This document shows, piece by piece, positions 1 to 8,974 of a stretch of 64,000 nucleotides of DNA. The stretch covers positions 1,736,001 to 1,800,000 of the forward strand of contig NZ_CP014231.1 of NCBI RefSeq assembly GCF_001553645.1, read 5' to 3'. The stretch comes from Leptotrichia sp. oral taxon 847 (GTDB lineage Bacteria; Fusobacteriota; Fusobacteriia; Fusobacteriales; Leptotrichiaceae). The notes below the pieces were generated by a model. That model saw nothing but the letters and a program-made list of their open reading frames with translations. It was not told where the DNA came from and did not search any database. Within the stretch, counting starts at the first letter, position 1, and each line of letters opens with the position of its first letter. The position numbers and the translations under genes were made by a program.

Positions 1-13
1 GAGTAAATAAAAA

Positions 14-71
14 TAAAAAAACTGCACTTTCTATCTTATTTATATATAAGATTTTGTGTGCAGTTTATTTT
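14..71 (-). terminator. Hairpin terminator after the first lipoprotein gene
   Basis: The 8-base arms at 20-27 and 58-65 are perfect complements, and a second inner stem (33-39 with 46-52) extends the hairpin. On the minus strand the stem is followed by a run of T. It lies just downstream of the stop codon of the minus-strand lipoprotein gene, so it probably ends that two-gene transcript. A T-rich stretch also follows on the plus strand, so it may act in both directions. Confidence 0.7.
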
Positions 72-87
72 TTATAAAACAATTTTT

Positions 88-648
88 TTATTGCAGTACA
101 AAAACTAGTTGTTTTCCACCATTGGCATATAACCCTAATTTATTATTCTTTAATTTGTAAGTATAAGTTCCATCTGACAGACTGTCATTTTTTTGATTAA
201 ATGACAAATTTTTTGTTTCCAAATTTGTCCCATTTTCACCTTCAATTGTATAGACAACTTTATACTGTGTTCCCTGTCTTTGAAAAGTAACCACTCTGTC
301 GTCAAGCGAAAAATGATGACCTAAAACACTATCTATACGTTTTAATGTTGGGCTATTTTTTGCCTGAGGATTTGGTGCTTGCTGTTGTCCATTTGGCTGT
401 TGGTCAGTATTTCCATTCTGGTCAGTTTGTGGTTGCAAAGCCGTTTTGGTTGGATTTGTTGTATCCAGTGTCTGATTTTGCTGCTGTGCCTGTCCATTTG
501 GCTGTTGCTGTTCTTTATTTGAATCGTTTGACTGCGTTACATTTTCTTCCGGTTTATCCACATTTTCCGAATCATTATCATTGTTACAGCCAATCACTAA
601 AATTGCTAAAATTCCAACTAACAAATATTTTTTTAAAAACTTTCTCAT
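88..648 (-). CDS. Small lipoprotein with Gln/Asn-rich linker, unknown function
   Basis: The 186-residue product starts with a short basic and hydrophobic signal and a lipobox (V-I-G-C, cysteine near residue 21), so it should be lipid-anchored. Residues about 25-98 are a low-complexity linker rich in Gln, Asn, Pro and Thr. Residues about 100-186 form a compact, beta-looking domain that I do not recognise. It begins 9 bases after the stop of the upstream minus-strand substrate-binding lipoprotein, so the two are probably co-transcribed, and a hairpin terminator follows it. The linker suggests a domain held away from the membrane. No enzyme motif is visible. Confidence 0.7.
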   Translation of the reverse strand: MRKFLKKYLLVGILAILVIGCNNDNDSENVDKPEENVTQSNDSNKEQQQPNGQAQQQNQTLDTTNPTKTALQPQTDQNGNTDQQPNGQQQAPNPQAKNSPTLKRIDSVLGHHFSLDDRVVTFQRQGTQYKVVYTIEGENGTNLETKNLSFNQKNDSLSDGTYTYKLKNNKLGLYANGGKQLVFVLQ

Positions 649-657
649 AAACTTTTC

Positions 658-1671
658 TCACTTCCCTTTATTTATTTTTTTTTCTATAAATTTAACATTT
701 TTCAAAATATTATCAGGTATTTTTATTCCTAACAATTCCATATTTTTTTTATTAACTTCTATTTTTAAATTTTTTACGTTTTCTATCGGAATTTCATTTG
801 GTTTTTTTTCACCTTTTAATATTTGAGCGGCTATTTCTCCTGAACGGTAACCTATATCATAATCGGTTGTTCCCTGTGAAATAAATCCCCCTGTATTTGA
901 ATAAATATTATTTGTACCAAAAATTGGCTTTTTCTCTTTGTTAAAAATATCTAATATCGCTGTAAAATATGAAGCTACTGTATTATCTTGAATTGCGTAA
1001 AGCATATCTGCCTGTTTTACTACAAGATTTGCTGCCGATACTAGCTCTGTTCCGTTAGTTACCGACTTGTCCACTACATTAAATCCATATTTTGGCGCTA
1101 ATTTTTTTAAATTATTTACTTCAGAAACAGAATTTTGTTCAGATGAATTATAAATTATCCCGATATTTTTTGCTTTTGGCAATAATTCTTTCATCAATTT
1201 CAAATTTTCTTCCACTGGAGCTGCTCCACTTGTTCCAGTAACATTTGATATTCCCACTAATCCTGCACTTTTTGGATCTGTTACAGACGCAAATACAACA
1301 GGGATACTTTTATCCACTTGATTTTTTGCAGCCTGAGCTGTTGGCGTAGTTATTGCATAGACTAAATCTTTTTTATCTGACGAAAACTGCTGCATTATTA
1401 GAGTCTGATTGCTCATTTCATTGTTTGCAATTTTGTCATCATAATCCGCTTTTATCCCATTTTTAGAAAGTGCGTCCTTAAAACCTTGTTTTGCTGCATT
1501 TAACGCTGGATGGTCGACAATTTGCGACACTCCTATTCTATAAACTTTCTCGTTTTTTGTAGCCTGTGAATTAGTGGAATCTTTCCTAGAATTATCACTT
1601 TTATTTCCACAAGCTAAAATCATCCCTCCAAGCATACCGAATAACAGTACACCTCTCATAATTTTTTTCAT
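658..1671 (-). CDS. ABC transporter substrate-binding lipoprotein (TrpX / ABC_sub_bind family)
   Basis: The 337-residue protein has a signal peptide with lipobox (ILAC) followed by the periplasmic binding fold typical of the ABC_sub_bind family, starting with a RIGVSQIVDHPALNAA-like segment. Family members bind small ligands; in streptococci the relative TrpX is linked to tryptophan uptake, but the ligand cannot be read from this sequence. Its usual permease and ATPase genes are not next to it: downstream is a small lipoprotein, upstream is an IS remnant. It may be an orphan receptor, or its partners may lie elsewhere. The start has a good Shine-Dalgarno sequence (AGGAG on the minus strand near 1680). 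Confidence 0.85.
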   Translation of the reverse strand: MKKIMRGVLLFGMLGGMILACGNKSDNSRKDSTNSQATKNEKVYRIGVSQIVDHPALNAAKQGFKDALSKNGIKADYDDKIANNEMSNQTLIMQQFSSDKKDLVYAITTPTAQAAKNQVDKSIPVVFASVTDPKSAGLVGISNVTGTSGAAPVEENLKLMKELLPKAKNIGIIYNSSEQNSVSEVNNLKKLAPKYGFNVVDKSVTNGTELVSAANLVVKQADMLYAIQDNTVASYFTAILDIFNKEKKPIFGTNNIYSNTGGFISQGTTDYDIGYRSGEIAAQILKGEKKPNEIPIENVKNLKIEVNKKNMELLGIKIPDNILKNVKFIEKKINKGK

Positions 1672-1776
1672 CTGATTTTCCTCCTAAAATAAATTTTATT
1701 TTTTATCATTTATATTTTACCATATTTTTTATTAAAAATAAAAAATTTTTTATTTTGATGAGATAGATTGTATAAT

Positions 1777-2080
1777 AAAATGCAACAAATTTAAAATAAA
1801 ATAGAACTCATGGTAATTTCGTGTTAAAATGTTAGTAACCAAAAAACATTAACGAAAGGAAATATATCATGAGCCATAAACATTTTACCATAACAGTAAC
1901 GGTCTTCTGAGAGAATTTTACCCCAAGAAGACCGATATATCAAAAGTAGAAACAGAAGACTTGATAAAAACCTTAACGCTAATAAATTCAAGACCAAGAA
2001 AATGTTTAAACTATGCAACACCATTTGAAAAATTTCTACATGAAATTAAATTTGAGAAAATTTAAAAAAATGTTGCATTT
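1777..2080 (+). mobile_element. Internally deleted IS30-family element
   Basis: The segment keeps both ends of an IS30-type element but little of its gene. An ATG at 1869 starts MSHKHFTIT, a typical IS30 transposase N-terminus. After about nine codons the sequence jumps to the C-terminal part, read from 1898 to 2065 in another frame (NGLLREFYPKK ... NSRPRKCLNYATPFEKF, then a stop). The central catalytic domain is missing. Imperfect inverted ends are visible (AATGCAACA near 1779 and TGTTGCATT near 2071). It cannot move itself but could be mobilised by a full IS30 copy elsewhere. Confidence 0.8.
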
Positions 2081-2319
2081 AATATTGCAATTTATGTCTA
2101 AAAAAATACTTTACTTTAAAAAGAAAAATTTATATAATGGACATAGAAACCATTATAAATTGGGATATTATTAGACAAAAGAAAATATTAATATTTACTT
2201 AAAAATTTTTTCGAAAATAATGAAATTAAATCAAAAAATAGATATAAAATAGTTTTTTTGAGAAAGGAAAAAATTATGGAAAGATTCAGACAACCGCTAG
2301 TGGTAATGGAATAAAAGGT

Positions 2320-4158
2320 GTGGTTGCAAAAAACGGAGGAATTATTAAAAATTATGGAACAATAAATATCGTTGGAAGTAGTAATACAGGAGTAGAAACT
2401 GACACGACTAGTACATATCAGGAGCATGGAACTAACAACTCAACAAATAAATCTTCGGTAGGAACAGGAGTTAATAGGGCAGTAGCAGAAAAATTGGTAG
2501 TAAAAACTCCAGCACATCCAAGTCCAGTGTCAATACCGATACCAGCTGTGCAAACTGGAACATCAAGAGTTGACACGGATGTAGTTTTGCCACAGACACC
2601 AAAAATGCCTGTTTCTGATTTTACAGGAGTTACAACATTAAATATGCCAGTGGAACAAATAGGTCATAATCTTGATAATAATAGTAATAACAACAATAGT
2701 AGCAATAATAATATAATTTCAACAAGAGAAATGTCAACTATAGGAATGTATGTGGATACTTCAGGAATAAATCATACGAATCCTATTCAAGGTTTAAATA
2801 ATTTACCTGGACTTACAGACGTAAATTTAATAATGGGAACAGAAGCTGCAAGATATCTTAATGCAAAAACGATTCAAATAGGAGATAACATTTTACAGCC
2901 ATATAATGATGCTTTGGGAAGTGTTGGGGCTAAGGTGAATGTAGATTCAGCAAGTTTGACTTGGAAAGCACAGATGATGGAATCAGAAAATGTAACGGCA
3001 CCAATAAAAACAGTTTATATGGTAAAAATACCTTATACTGATTTTGCAAATAAAAATGATACAGATACTGGACATTTTTTAGATGGACTCGAACAGAGAT
3101 ATGGAGTTGAAAATGTAAATTCAAGAGAAAAACAGCTCTTTAATAAATTGAATGATTTAAGAAAAGATGAAAAAAAGATATTTGTACAGGCTGTAAATGA
3201 AATGAAAGGTTATGAATATTCAAATACTCAACAACGGATTAATGCGACTGGAAACAAATTGGATAAGGAAATTGGATATTTACGGAATGAATGGAAAAAT
3301 CCATTTAAACAAAATGATAAGATTAAAGTGTTTGGAACAAAAGATGAGTATAAAACAGATACAGCTGGAGTAATTGACTACGACAGTAAAGCTTATGGAG
3401 TGGCTTATGTTCACGAAGATGAAACATTTAAGATGGGAGATAGCCAAGGATGGTACGCAGGAGCAGTTACAAACAGATTTGAGTTCAAAGACTTAGGTAA
3501 GTCAACTGAACAGGACACAATGATAAAAGCGGGAATATTCAAGACAATGTCGCCATCAAATGACCACAACGGCTCACTTAGATGGACAATCGCAGGAGAT
3601 ATATTTGGTGGAACAAACTATATGCACCGTAAATTCTGGGTTGTGGACGATGTATTTGAATCAAAGGCAGATTACTACACTTATGGGGCAGCACTAAAAA
3701 CTGATTTAGGCTATGATGTACGTTTGAGTGAAAGAACACACTTGCGACCTTATGGGGCATTAAAGATGGAATACGGAAGATTTACAGATATAAAAGAAGA
3801 CAGAGGTCAAATGAACTTAAGAATAGACGGAAATGACTATTTCTCAGTAAAACCAGAAGTGGGATTAGAATTTAAATACATCCAGCCGTTAGCAGTGAGA
3901 ACACAGTTGTCAGTAGGACTTTCGGCAGGATATGAAAATGAACTTGGAAAATTGAATAGATTAAATCAGGCAAAAGTAAGACACACAACAGCAGACTGGT
4001 ACAATCTAAGAAATGAAAAAGAAGACAGACGAGGAAGTGGAAAATTTGACTTGAACTTAGGAGTAGACAACACAAGATTTGGAGTAACAGCAAACTTAGG
4101 ATACGACACTAAGGGAGAAAACGTAAGAGGAGGACTAGGATTTAGATTGATTTACTAA
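2320..4158 (+). CDS. Truncated autotransporter: passenger fragment plus complete beta-barrel
   Basis: The open frame encodes 612 residues. Residues 1-45 look like a piece of autotransporter passenger (short Gly/Asn/Ile repeats such as NGGIIKNYGTINI). A low-complexity Asn/Ser linker follows at about 120-135. The last 250 residues form the outer-membrane autotransporter beta-domain, ending in GGLGFRLIY with the expected terminal aromatic residue. No signal peptide is present and the first codon is a GTG inside passenger sequence, so the 5' part of the gene has been lost. An ATG with a good ribosome site at 2276 lies just upstream in another frame and stops after 12 codons. Probably non-functional, or a donor for recombination with full-length paralogues. 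Confidence 0.8.
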   Translation: MVAKNGGIIKNYGTINIVGSSNTGVETDTTSTYQEHGTNNSTNKSSVGTGVNRAVAEKLVVKTPAHPSPVSIPIPAVQTGTSRVDTDVVLPQTPKMPVSDFTGVTTLNMPVEQIGHNLDNNSNNNNSSNNNIISTREMSTIGMYVDTSGINHTNPIQGLNNLPGLTDVNLIMGTEAARYLNAKTIQIGDNILQPYNDALGSVGAKVNVDSASLTWKAQMMESENVTAPIKTVYMVKIPYTDFANKNDTDTGHFLDGLEQRYGVENVNSREKQLFNKLNDLRKDEKKIFVQAVNEMKGYEYSNTQQRINATGNKLDKEIGYLRNEWKNPFKQNDKIKVFGTKDEYKTDTAGVIDYDSKAYGVAYVHEDETFKMGDSQGWYAGAVTNRFEFKDLGKSTEQDTMIKAGIFKTMSPSNDHNGSLRWTIAGDIFGGTNYMHRKFWVVDDVFESKADYYTYGAALKTDLGYDVRLSERTHLRPYGALKMEYGRFTDIKEDRGQMNLRIDGNDYFSVKPEVGLEFKYIQPLAVRTQLSVGLSAGYENELGKLNRLNQAKVRHTTADWYNLRNEKEDRRGSGKFDLNLGVDNTRFGVTANLGYDTKGENVRGGLGFRLIY

Positions 4159-4199
4159 TTTTGATAAGTTTGTAAATTTTGAAAAGGAAAATTTTATAA

Positions 4200-4240
4200 A
4201 AAATGAGAGTGTTAAAATTTTTGCACTCTCATTTTTAGTT
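4200..4240 (+). terminator. Hairpin terminator after the autotransporter gene
   Basis: The perfect 12-base arms at 4200-4211 and 4224-4235 are flanked by A on the left and T on the right, so the structure can stop transcription from both sides. It lies between the plus-strand autotransporter gene and the minus-strand agmatinase gene. Confidence 0.8.
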
Positions 4241-4315
4241 TAAAACCATATTATCAAAAAAGAATTCTTACTTTTGTAAATTTGAGCAATTCACTTTGTT
4301 TAAATGATTTGTTAA

Positions 4316-5179
4316 TTATTTTGAAATAAATAGCAAAATTTCTCTTAGAAGCTTACATGCAAGAGCGGTAGATTGTCCTGATTGGTCGTAAATAGGCGAT
4401 AATTCGTTCATATCAAGTCCTACGATGTTTAATTTAGAAATTTTTTCAATCGCTTTATGTAGCTCTATAAATGTAACTCCTCCCGCTTCAGGTGTCCCCG
4501 TTCCTGGAAATTCTGACGGATCTAGCACATCTAAATCCAATGTGAAGTAAACTGGTTTACCTTTTAGTTTTTCAACAACTTTATCAAGTTCATCAAAATT
4601 TTCTCCAAAGTTAAATTTTGTCGTATGAAGATGTTTTTTTGCAAAATCCCATTCAGCTCGTTCGCCACTTCTTATTCCAAACTGAAAAATTTTACTGTCG
4701 CCAACTATATCCCAACATCTTCTAATTACCGAAGCGTGTGAAAAATATTGACCCAAATATTCGTCCCTTAAATCTGTGTGAGCATCAAACTGAATTATGC
4801 GTAAATCCGGATATTTTTTAAAAACCGCTTTTACAGCTCCCAATGTGACAGAATGCTCTCCACCTATCATAAATGGAATTTTCCCGTCATTTAAAATACT
4901 CTCGGTTTCATCTTGAATGTCTTGAAGCGCCAAATTTGAATTTCCAAAAGAAAGTTCCAAGTCACCGCCATCAAAAATTTTATAATCTTCCAAATCCTTA
5001 TCTTGATAAGGACTGTAAGTTTCAATCCCAAAACTCTCATTTCTCATAACGGAACTTGCAAATCGTGTTCCAGGTCTAAAGGAAGTAGTGCTGTCAAATG
5101 GAGCACCAAAAATTACAATACTACTTTCGTCATATTCATTGTCGCAGCCAATAAATGTATGTATATTTTTATTTCTCAT
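4316..5179 (-). CDS. speB: Agmatinase
   Basis: The 287-residue protein belongs to the ureohydrolase (arginase/agmatinase) family and should convert agmatine to putrescine and urea in the cytoplasm. The manganese-binding motifs are all visible: GGEHSVT (about 106), QFDAHTDLRDEY (about 129), SHASVIRR, and LDLDVLDPSEFPGTGTPEAGG near residues 214-234. The length is normal for a bacterial SpeB. It lies downstream of the opp genes on the same strand, separated by a hairpin, and its pathway partners speD, speA and speE are on the other strand at 11.9-15.8 kb. Together these make the arginine-to-spermidine route. Confidence 0.93.
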   Translation of the reverse strand: MRNKNIHTFIGCDNEYDESSIVIFGAPFDSTTSFRPGTRFASSVMRNESFGIETYSPYQDKDLEDYKIFDGGDLELSFGNSNLALQDIQDETESILNDGKIPFMIGGEHSVTLGAVKAVFKKYPDLRIIQFDAHTDLRDEYLGQYFSHASVIRRCWDIVGDSKIFQFGIRSGERAEWDFAKKHLHTTKFNFGENFDELDKVVEKLKGKPVYFTLDLDVLDPSEFPGTGTPEAGGVTFIELHKAIEKISKLNIVGLDMNELSPIYDQSGQSTALACKLLREILLFISK

Positions 5180-5284
5180 TTTTTAACCTCTCCTAAATTT
5201 TATTTTTTTTGAATTTATTTATTTTGGGGGTAGAATAAAAATTTTAAAAGTAAATTTTTATCTGAATTTTTTTGAATTAAAGAA

Positions 5285-5312
5285 ATAAAAGAATTTTTAA
5301 AAATTCTTTTAT
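5285..5312 (-). terminator. Perfect 28-base palindrome at the end of oppA
   Basis: A perfect palindrome of 14-base arms overlaps the oppA stop codon. On the minus strand it is followed by a T-rich stretch. It probably works as a terminator or transcript-stabilising hairpin that separates the opp genes from speB. The loop is short, so a cruciform or a few unpaired bases at the centre is likely. Confidence 0.6.
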
Positions 5313-7081
5313 CTCATCGGATTTACTGCCGTTAATTCCCATTTTTGAATACCTTCGTTTTTTAAGGCGCTGTCATAACCAATGTAGACATTTTTTAATC
5401 TTTTATTTACTGGAGTTAATTTGTATTTGTACATAAGTGGCACTTCAACGGCTTGATTTATGTAGTATTCTTGCCATTTTTTGTACATTTCGGCTTTGTA
5501 ATTTGGGATAGTTAGTGATTTTTCACCCAAAATTTCGGCGATGAATTTGTCATTTTCAGGGGATACAAATCTTGTGTAATTTAACTGAGAACTTCTTCCA
5601 GCTGAAGAAGTTGGATTTAAGTCAGTTCCGACTCCCCAGGCACCAAAAAATACGTCGATGTCTTTGCTATCGCTTTGTACTTTTTCGTAAAAGTTCTGAA
5701 AAGCTAGTAATCTTCCAGTAGTTAAGCTCACATTTAGTCCGATTTTTTTCCAACTTTGTAGATAAAACTGAGCAAGTGGCTCAGCCACATCTCCACCAGC
5801 CATAAACGCCATTTTTATTTGAAGCGGTTTACCGTTTTTATCTTCACGGAATCCATCATTGTTCACATCTTTGTAGCCACTTTGGTCAAGAAGCTGTTTT
5901 GCTTTGGCTAAGTTATACGGAAATCCTGTCAAATCTTTTGGAAAATATTTTTTGAAGACTGGAGGAACCGTAGAAGTCGCTCTTTGTCGCAGTCCAAAAT
6001 AAAAGGCCTGTGTGATTTGATCGACATCAATTGCATAAATCATCGCTTGTCTTAAATTTAAATCTGCCATTTTAGCGTTAGGATCACTCACATTTTTCCC
6101 TTTTGCTTTGTCAAAATGTCCCAATTTAAATCCAACATACGAGTAATACAAGTCCTGTTGTCCCAAAACTTCTAAATTTCTAAAATCTTTATAATTATTG
6201 TATAAACTGTCTGGCATTTCCATAACATAGTCATACTTTCCAGCTTTTAGAGCCGCAACAATCGACTGTGGATTGACCACTTGCAAAATCGCCCTTTTTA
6301 TTTTAGGTTTTCCCTTGTAATAATAAGGATTTGCCACAAATTCCATGCTCTCTCCGCGAGAAATTTTTACCAAGTTATAAGGCCCCAATGTGACGGGTTT
6401 TGTTCTTATTTTGTCAGATGAAACCAAATTTTTTATTGGAACATCTTTTAAATAGTGTTTTGGAAGTGCGTTTGCCATAAGCCCGTTTCCACCGCTAAAA
6501 ATACTTTGTCCCATCTCAGAAAATGAAATTTCCACTGTTTTATCATCAATTTTTTTCACGCCAGAAATTGTTTTAGATTTTCCGCTGTGGTAGTCATTCA
6601 TCCCAATGACTTTTTGATATTCTTTAGTATAACGAATTCCTATGTAATCTTTGCTTCCCAGAACTTCGTAAGCATAAATTATATCATCTGCGGTAAGTGG
6701 AACGCCATCTGACCACTTTATACCATCTTTAATTTTTATAGTTGCTTTTTTGTTTTTTGCATCGACATTTAATGTGGCAACACCCGTGTCAATTATTTCA
6801 AAATTGTCATTCACTTCAAAAAGGCTGGAGCTTAAAAACATCGAAAGGATATCTGCATCGTAGCCGTCCTGATACAAAATCTCGTTAAAAACTCCAACAA
6901 GCGGGTCATCTTTTACAAGAGCCACTTGAAGTGTTGCATTTTCCACAGCTGGTTCATTATTTGAAGTTTTTATCGGAAAAATCGACAAATTTATTTTAGC
7001 TCCTGGCATCTCACTTCTTTTTTTACCTGGATTACAGGAAATTAGCATAAGTCCAATTAAAAAAATCAATATTTTTTTCAT
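5309..7081 (-). CDS. oppA: Oligopeptide ABC transporter, substrate-binding lipoprotein
   Basis: A periplasmic solute-binding protein of family 5 (SBP_bac_5; OppA/AppA type) with a lipobox (LISC) after a short signal peptide. The mature part holds the family features, for example WSDGVPLTADDIIYAYE near residue 125 and the conserved LRQAMIYAID segment. I place the start at 7081 because the AGGAG ribosome site lies immediately before it; an upstream in-frame ATG at 7096 would include that site. This gives 590 residues. It is the last gene of the oppD-F-B-C-A run. The ligand could be peptides; dipeptide, nickel or other small-molecule binding cannot be excluded. Confidence 0.9.
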   Translation of the reverse strand: MKKILIFLIGLMLISCNPGKKRSEMPGAKINLSIFPIKTSNNEPAVENATLQVALVKDDPLVGVFNEILYQDGYDADILSMFLSSSLFEVNDNFEIIDTGVATLNVDAKNKKATIKIKDGIKWSDGVPLTADDIIYAYEVLGSKDYIGIRYTKEYQKVIGMNDYHSGKSKTISGVKKIDDKTVEISFSEMGQSIFSGGNGLMANALPKHYLKDVPIKNLVSSDKIRTKPVTLGPYNLVKISRGESMEFVANPYYYKGKPKIKRAILQVVNPQSIVAALKAGKYDYVMEMPDSLYNNYKDFRNLEVLGQQDLYYSYVGFKLGHFDKAKGKNVSDPNAKMADLNLRQAMIYAIDVDQITQAFYFGLRQRATSTVPPVFKKYFPKDLTGFPYNLAKAKQLLDQSGYKDVNNDGFREDKNGKPLQIKMAFMAGGDVAEPLAQFYLQSWKKIGLNVSLTTGRLLAFQNFYEKVQSDSKDIDVFFGAWGVGTDLNPTSSAGRSSQLNYTRFVSPENDKFIAEILGEKSLTIPNYKAEMYKKWQEYYINQAVEVPLMYKYKLTPVNKRLKNVYIGYDSALKNEGIQKWELTAVNPMR

Positions 7082-7101
7082 AAATTCTCCTCTCAAAAAA
7101 G

Positions 7102-7971
7102 TTATGCTCGTCTTTTTTTCGCATCAGCAGCTCTGTTTAACATCTGTCCAATGTAGTTTATACAAAGCATCATAACAAGTATTAAAATCGAAGCTGGAAG
7201 CCAAATCCAAAGTTTTGAAGATAAAACTTCCGGGTCGGCTGCATATCCAACAAGTGTCCCAAGACTCGGAGTTGAAGGAGGTAAACCAAATCCTAAAAAG
7301 CTAAGTCCAGTTTCAATTCCCAAATTTCCGGCAAAGGCAAGTGTCAAATCTACAATTATTAAAGAGCTTAAATTTGGCAAAATTTCTCTAAAAATTATTT
7401 TAAAATCGCTTGTTCCCATTGTCTTTGAAGCGAGAACATATTCCTTTTTACTTTCTGCAAGAGCTTTACTTCTAATAAGCCGTGCTGTTGAAACCCAGTA
7501 AAATGCACTCATTATGAAAATAAACGAGCTAACTGTGTATTTTGGCACAATTGTTACAAATACAATAATTATCATAAGTGTAGGCATAATTGTTATAAAA
7601 TCAATTATTCTCATAATTATATTATCAATAATTCCGCCATAATACCCGCTTATCATTCCAAAAAAAGTTCCTAGAAAACTTGTCAAGATAGTTATTGTAA
7701 AGCCAATGATAATCGAGTTCCTAGCTCCCAATATAAGCTGTCCTAAAATTGAACGTCCACCTGAATCTGAGCCCAGCCAAAATCCTTCTTTCATCGGAAT
7801 GGCATATTTATCTAAAAGGCTTATTTTCATAATTTCGTCCTGATTTGCAAAAAGTGAGCCGATAAAAATAATTCCAAAAATTACTGCAAGCAAAATTAAT
7901 GATGCAAGCGCAAGTTTATCTTTTAAAAGTTCTTTTACTATTATTCTAATACCTGTCGGTTTTTCATTCAT
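7102..7971 (-). CDS. oppC: Oligopeptide ABC transporter permease
   Basis: Inner-membrane permease of the DppC/OppC family with an N-terminal membrane segment (about residues 20-45), an extracytoplasmic loop, and the BPD_transp_1 domain holding five further segments. The cytoplasmic coupling EAA-like loop is visible around SKTMGTSDFKIIFREILPNL. The start is taken at the ATG at 7971, with AGGTGG about ten bases before it; an upstream GTG at 7983 is also possible. It overlaps the spacing of oppB closely (stop of oppB at 7986), pointing to translation from one message. Confidence 0.92.
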   Translation of the reverse strand: MNEKPTGIRIIVKELLKDKLALASLILLAVIFGIIFIGSLFANQDEIMKISLLDKYAIPMKEGFWLGSDSGGRSILGQLILGARNSIIIGFTITILTSFLGTFFGMISGYYGGIIDNIIMRIIDFITIMPTLMIIIVFVTIVPKYTVSSFIFIMSAFYWVSTARLIRSKALAESKKEYVLASKTMGTSDFKIIFREILPNLSSLIIVDLTLAFAGNLGIETGLSFLGFGLPPSTPSLGTLVGYAADPEVLSSKLWIWLPASILILVMMLCINYIGQMLNRAADAKKRRA

Positions 7972-7985
7972 ATTTTTCACCACCT

Positions 7986-8948
7986 TTATTTAATTCTAAT
8001 TCTAGGGTCGACAATGCTCAAAATTATGTCAGAAAGCAAACTTCCAAAAAGTGTTAAAAATCCAAAAAGTAGAATAAGAGCAGTTACGACGCTATAATCC
8101 CTAGTTATGATAGAATTTATAAAAAGTCCACCCATTCCTGGGTAACTAAATATTTTCTCAATAAAAATCGAACCCCCAAGTAATCCTGTTATTGCGTAAC
8201 CAAAAAACGCCGCAATCGGTAAAATCGAGTTTCTAAAGATATGTCGCAAATAAATTTTATTTTCAGGAACTCCTTTACTTTTCGCCGTTTTCACATAATC
8301 GAGCGACTTTGCTTCAATAACTTCATTTCTCAAATACTGAATAATCCAAGTTGTTCCAAGCAGTGCGTAAGTTATGGCTGGAAGTATGATGTGATAAATT
8401 CTGTCCCAAAAATGTCCAATCTTTCCAGTTTCAAGTCCAGCGGTAACAGAACCTGTCGTAGGAAACCAGCCCAATTTGTAGCCAAAGAACCAAATCATTA
8501 TAAGCGACAAGACAAATGTCGGTATCGCATAACTCACATAGTTATAAAAAGTTACAAATTTATCCAAAAATGAGTTCTGGTATCGTCCAGATAACATTCC
8601 TAATGGAATTGCAATGCAATATGTCAAAATCAAACTTACAAGTGACAAAATAAAAGTATTTACAGCTCTTTCCCCAATCAAAGTCTTAACAGGAACATTG
8701 TAAGTGTAGCTCATTCCCAAATTTCCAGAAAAAGCGTTTTTAATCCATCTTATATATTGAATGTGCCAAGGGTCAAGAAGTCCCGCTTTTCTTCGCAGAG
8801 CTTCCAGTGCGGATGGATCAGTTTGCGGAGTGATAAGTCCTGTAAATGGGTCTCCTGGCATTAGTTTTGCCAAAATAAAGACAATCACGCTAAGTATAAA
8901 TAATTGCGGTATCATAATTACAAACCGTCTTAAAATCGTTTTCCACAT
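7986..8948 (-). CDS. oppB: Oligopeptide ABC transporter permease
   Basis: The 320-residue DppB/OppB-type inner-membrane permease begins with the family start (MWKTILRRFVIMIPQLF...), has the large periplasmic loop containing MPGDPFTGL near residue 30, and a BPD_transp_1 domain with the coupling loop AKSKGVPENKIYLRHIFRNSILP. It pairs with OppC to form the channel. It sits 26 bases after oppF and directly before oppC in the same transcript. Confidence 0.93.
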   Translation of the reverse strand: MWKTILRRFVIMIPQLFILSVIVFILAKLMPGDPFTGLITPQTDPSALEALRRKAGLLDPWHIQYIRWIKNAFSGNLGMSYTYNVPVKTLIGERAVNTFILSLVSLILTYCIAIPLGMLSGRYQNSFLDKFVTFYNYVSYAIPTFVLSLIMIWFFGYKLGWFPTTGSVTAGLETGKIGHFWDRIYHIILPAITYALLGTTWIIQYLRNEVIEAKSLDYVKTAKSKGVPENKIYLRHIFRNSILPIAAFFGYAITGLLGGSIFIEKIFSYPGMGGLFINSIITRDYSVVTALILLFGFLTLFGSLLSDIILSIVDPRIRIK

Positions 8949-8974
8949 AATTTTTTCCTTTCTTAGATAAATTT

